Positions 20,245 to 21,683 of a stretch of DNA of 21,683 bases are shown here, piece after piece (position 1 is the stretch's first letter; each line of letters starts with the position of its first letter). The notes under the pieces are model-generated. The model did not search any database. It was not told the DNA's origin and saw only the letters and a list, made by a program, of their open reading frames with translations. The translations under genes and the position numbers were made by a program. The DNA is from a virus, in the IMG/VR virus record IMGVR_UViG_3300020317_000016, positions 1-21,683 of that record; one strand, written 5' to 3'.

Positions 20245-20459
20245 TTGACCTGCTAGGCTAGTTACCTAGATAGTCCTGGAGTTGTACTCTGACGAAGTGA
20301 ACCGTCTAACTGAACGGAAACAAAGCACGATCACAAGTAGTGCGGCATTGAGATTGCCGATAGAAGATAAGCAGTGAGAGAGGTCTACTCCATTAGAACT
20401 AGACCTTCAAGGAGAGACACTTTCACAAGCTGAGTACTCGGCGGTAAAGTGTGATTTTT
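20245..20459 (+). ncRNA. Putative structured non-coding RNA
   Basis: Together with the flanking bases to 20582, this is the longest stretch without a protein gene in the window. A promoter-like TTGACC (20245-20250) and TAGATA (20267-20272, 16-nt spacer) start it, and a hairpin with T-run ends it. Between are local stems: CTAGG/CCTAG near 20254-20269, GGAGT/ACTCT (20278-20282/20286-20290), CCGT/ACGG (20302-20305/20314-20317), CGGCA/TGCCG (20343-20347/20355-20359) and AGGTCTA/TAGACCT (20381-20387/20400-20406). It is GC-richer than its surroundings and has no good ORF. No known RNA family is recognised; tRNA and tmRNA are excluded by lack of their features. Confidence 0.5.
20417..20459 (+). terminator. 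Terminator-like hairpin ending the putative ncRNA
   Basis: ACACTTT (20417-20423) pairs with AAAGTGT (20446-20452), enclosing a second stem GCTGA/TCGGC (20429-20433/20438-20442) with a GTAC loop. A T-run (20455-20459) follows. Confidence 0.55.
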
Positions 20460-20506
20460 GTTTGCTCAATGATACTGTTTATCTTCTCTCACATTTCACA
20501 AAACTG

Positions 20507-20536
20507 TTACACGAATTTCAGTAATTTTCATATAAA
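20507..20536 (+). promoter_or_regulatory. Possible promoter for permease gene
   Basis: TTACAC (20507-20512), 18 nt, TATAAA (20531-20536, continuing as TATAAATT). It may be a weak sigma70 promoter or an imperfect late box. No other candidate is seen in the 120 nt before the gene. Confidence 0.35.
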
Positions 20537-20582
20537 TTGCAATGTTAAATCAATACTTAAAACCTCAAAAAAGGAGAGTATA

Positions 20583-21578
20583 ATGGAAGTTATGAGTATC
20601 TGGATGCTGATCGGATTTCTATTCGCGGCATATGCGGTTATCGCAAACGATTCAGTTCAAACATTGGGAACATGGATTGCATCAAATAATGAGAGATTTA
20701 GTTGGCAGACTATGTGGATTGCAGCATCGTCTGTTTTGTTGTGGGCATTATGGTATGGGTGGTATTATAATGGTGGTGATATTAGTTATGGGAGATTAAA
20801 CAAAATACCATGGCAAGAGATACAGTGGTATCACGCTTGCGCTCCTGGCGTCTTATTGCTATTAACAAGGTTTGGTGTACCAGTAAGCACATCATTTCTT
20901 GTTCTTTCGGCATTCGCTTCATCGTTTGTATTAGAGAAAATGTTGATGAAATCCATGTTAGGTTATGCAGTTGCAGCGATTGCGGCATATGCTATATGGA
21001 TGATAGTAAGCAGATTGCTTGATGAGGCGAAACCTGTAAAAGAAAATCATAAGAACTATTGGCGTGTTGGTCAATGGATAACAACTGGATTCCTATGGTG
21101 GACTTGGTTATCTCATGATATGGCAAACATTGCCGTTTTTCTTCCAAGGGAATTGTCGGTTGAATTGATGATTATGATATCTGTTGTGTTTGTTGCTGGT
21201 CTTGGCTTTATGCTAAGAGAGGGTGGTGGTAAAATTCAACAGATTGTTTTATCAAAGCATAACACTCGCTATGTCAGATCAGCAACAATTATTGATTTGG
21301 TTTACTTCTTAATTCTATATTTCTTTAAGGAATTGAATGATATTCCAATGTCAACCACATGGGTCTTTGTTGGACTGTTATGTGGGCGAGAACTTGCTAT
21401 GGCGACAGTAACTGGTAAGGAGAAGTTTAAAGTAGTATTTCCATTGATTGGCAAAGACTTCCTTAAAATGATGGTTGGGCTTGCGGCATCACTCGCTATT
21501 GTTCTTTCAATTCATTATGTGATTGTACCTCTTGAAGATGCTCAGAAAGAGATTGGGGTTGAGAATATATCTCAATAG
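20583..21578 (+). CDS. PiT-like inorganic phosphate permease
   Basis: This 331-residue multi-pass membrane protein resembles the PiT/PHO4 family of cation-coupled phosphate transporters. The family's internally repeated 'ND..(N)..G' motif appears as 'IANDSVQTLGTW' (Asn22-Asp23) and as 'SHDMANIAVFLP' (Asp179, Asn182) in the second half. 'FGVPVSTSFLVL' (from Phe97) matches the family's 'G.P.STTH' segment. About nine hydrophobic segments are visible. The second motif has His-Asp rather than Asn-Asp. The start at 20583 is chosen because AAAGGAG precedes it; the same frame extends to 20451, but that part runs into the ncRNA terminator and is not protein-like. The gene would raise phosphate uptake during infection. 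Function is inferred from motifs. Confidence 0.65.
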   Translation: MEVMSIWMLIGFLFAAYAVIANDSVQTLGTWIASNNERFSWQTMWIAASSVLLWALWYGWYYNGGDISYGRLNKIPWQEIQWYHACAPGVLLLLTRFGVPVSTSFLVLSAFASSFVLEKMLMKSMLGYAVAAIAAYAIWMIVSRLLDEAKPVKENHKNYWRVGQWITTGFLWWTWLSHDMANIAVFLPRELSVELMIMISVVFVAGLGFMLREGGGKIQQIVLSKHNTRYVRSATIIDLVYFLILYFFKELNDIPMSTTWVFVGLLCGRELAMATVTGKEKFKVVFPLIGKDFLKMMVGLAASLAIVLSIHYVIVPLEDAQKEIGVENISQ

Positions 21579-21584
21579 GCTATG

Positions 21585-21615
21585 ATAGGGGGGATTTTCC
21601 CCCCTATTTTTTTTT
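21585..21615 (+). terminator. Strong intrinsic terminator
   Basis: ATAGGGGGG (21585-21593) and CCCCCCTAT (21599-21607) form a 9-bp GC-rich stem with a 5-nt loop, followed by a run of nine T (21607-21615). It ends the permease transcript between convergent genes. Confidence 0.93.
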
Positions 21616-21683
21616 ATTTACGTGACCAGATTTCGTATAGAATCCAGACCGCGATAAGACCGATTACACCTTGTGCGCCCAAT
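21614..21683 (-). CDS. C-terminus of a minus-strand membrane-protein gene, cut by window edge
   Basis: On the minus strand the last 22 codons read LGAQGVIGLIAVWILYEIWS, then RK and a TAA stop (21614-21616). The hydrophobic helix with a basic end looks like the C-terminal membrane segment of a small protein. The gene runs beyond the right edge. It converges with the permease gene, whose terminator sits between them. The short length limits certainty. Confidence 0.5.
   Translation of the reverse strand, partial: LGAQGVIGLIAVWILYEIWSRK

Noticed and set aside
20289-20320. Hammerhead-ribozyme-like core (CTGACGA ... GGAAAC) in the ncRNA region
   Set aside because: CTGACGA and GAAA both occur, but stem II cannot be closed directly between them. 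No NUH cleavage site with a matching stem I was found at the required position.
20451-20582. In-frame N-terminal extension of the permease from 20451
   Set aside because: It overlaps the terminator-like hairpin and T-run, lacks a ribosome-binding site, and the residues look random. A strong AAAGGAG precedes the ATG at 20583.
1-21683. tRNA genes, CRISPR arrays and insertion sequences
   Set aside because: I saw no cloverleaf besides the tmRNA, no regularly spaced repeats with spacers, and no transposase or homing endonuclease gene. This was a reading by eye, not a tool search.

Overview
The window is a piece of a lytic, T4-like (myovirus-type) phage genome, AT-rich and densely packed with overlapping genes. 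The T4 signature is a UvsX recombinase followed by a gp41-type DnaB helicase, plus exact copies of the T4-type late promoter box TATAAATA before structural genes. A circularly permuted two-piece tmRNA gene with an alphaproteobacterial-style tag (AANDNFAPSGYALAA) points to an alphaproteobacterial, probably marine, host. This host inference rests on the tag, the permutation, the low GC content and the marine-phage look of the small proteins. No database was consulted.

Region 1 (1-4071): replication and nucleotide metabolism, namely uvsX (5' truncated), a small gene in the gp40 position, gp41 helicase, a SAM methyltransferase-like protein, thyX and small unknowns. Region 2 (4068-7882): a sigma70-type promoter opens a run of mostly overlapping genes: a SleB-type cell-wall hydrolase, a conserved unknown protein, four very small membrane or lipoprotein genes, a phosphoribosyltransferase, purS and a dNMP-kinase-like P-loop protein. 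This is a mix of lysis-type and purine/nucleotide genes.

Region 3 (7874-16453): the late block. Two tandem tail or adhesin-like proteins share an N-terminal module but carry different C-termini (three LamG-like domains plus a cupredoxin-like domain, versus a glycine-rich domain). They are followed by the permuted tmRNA gene, which has a 62-codon ORF nested in its intervening segment. A terminator and a late promoter then lead into a secreted or virion-type gene pair with an 86-nt out-of-frame overlap and a coiled-coil membrane protein. Two minus-strand genes have their own minus-strand late promoter.

Region 4 (16464-21683): an early-type block of small genes, each group led by TTGACA promoters. 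Several have an inverted repeat over the -10 and a shared leader (GAATCA...TGAAAGG). The block ends with a DUF932 protein, about 370 nt that look like a structured non-coding RNA, a PiT-like phosphate permease, a strong terminator, and the tail of a minus-strand membrane-protein gene.

The most unusual item is the phage-borne, circularly permuted tmRNA. Its acceptor stem pairs 7 of 7 across the permutation, it keeps the G3-U70 and A73 alanine identity elements, and its removed spacer is almost entirely a protein-coding gene.
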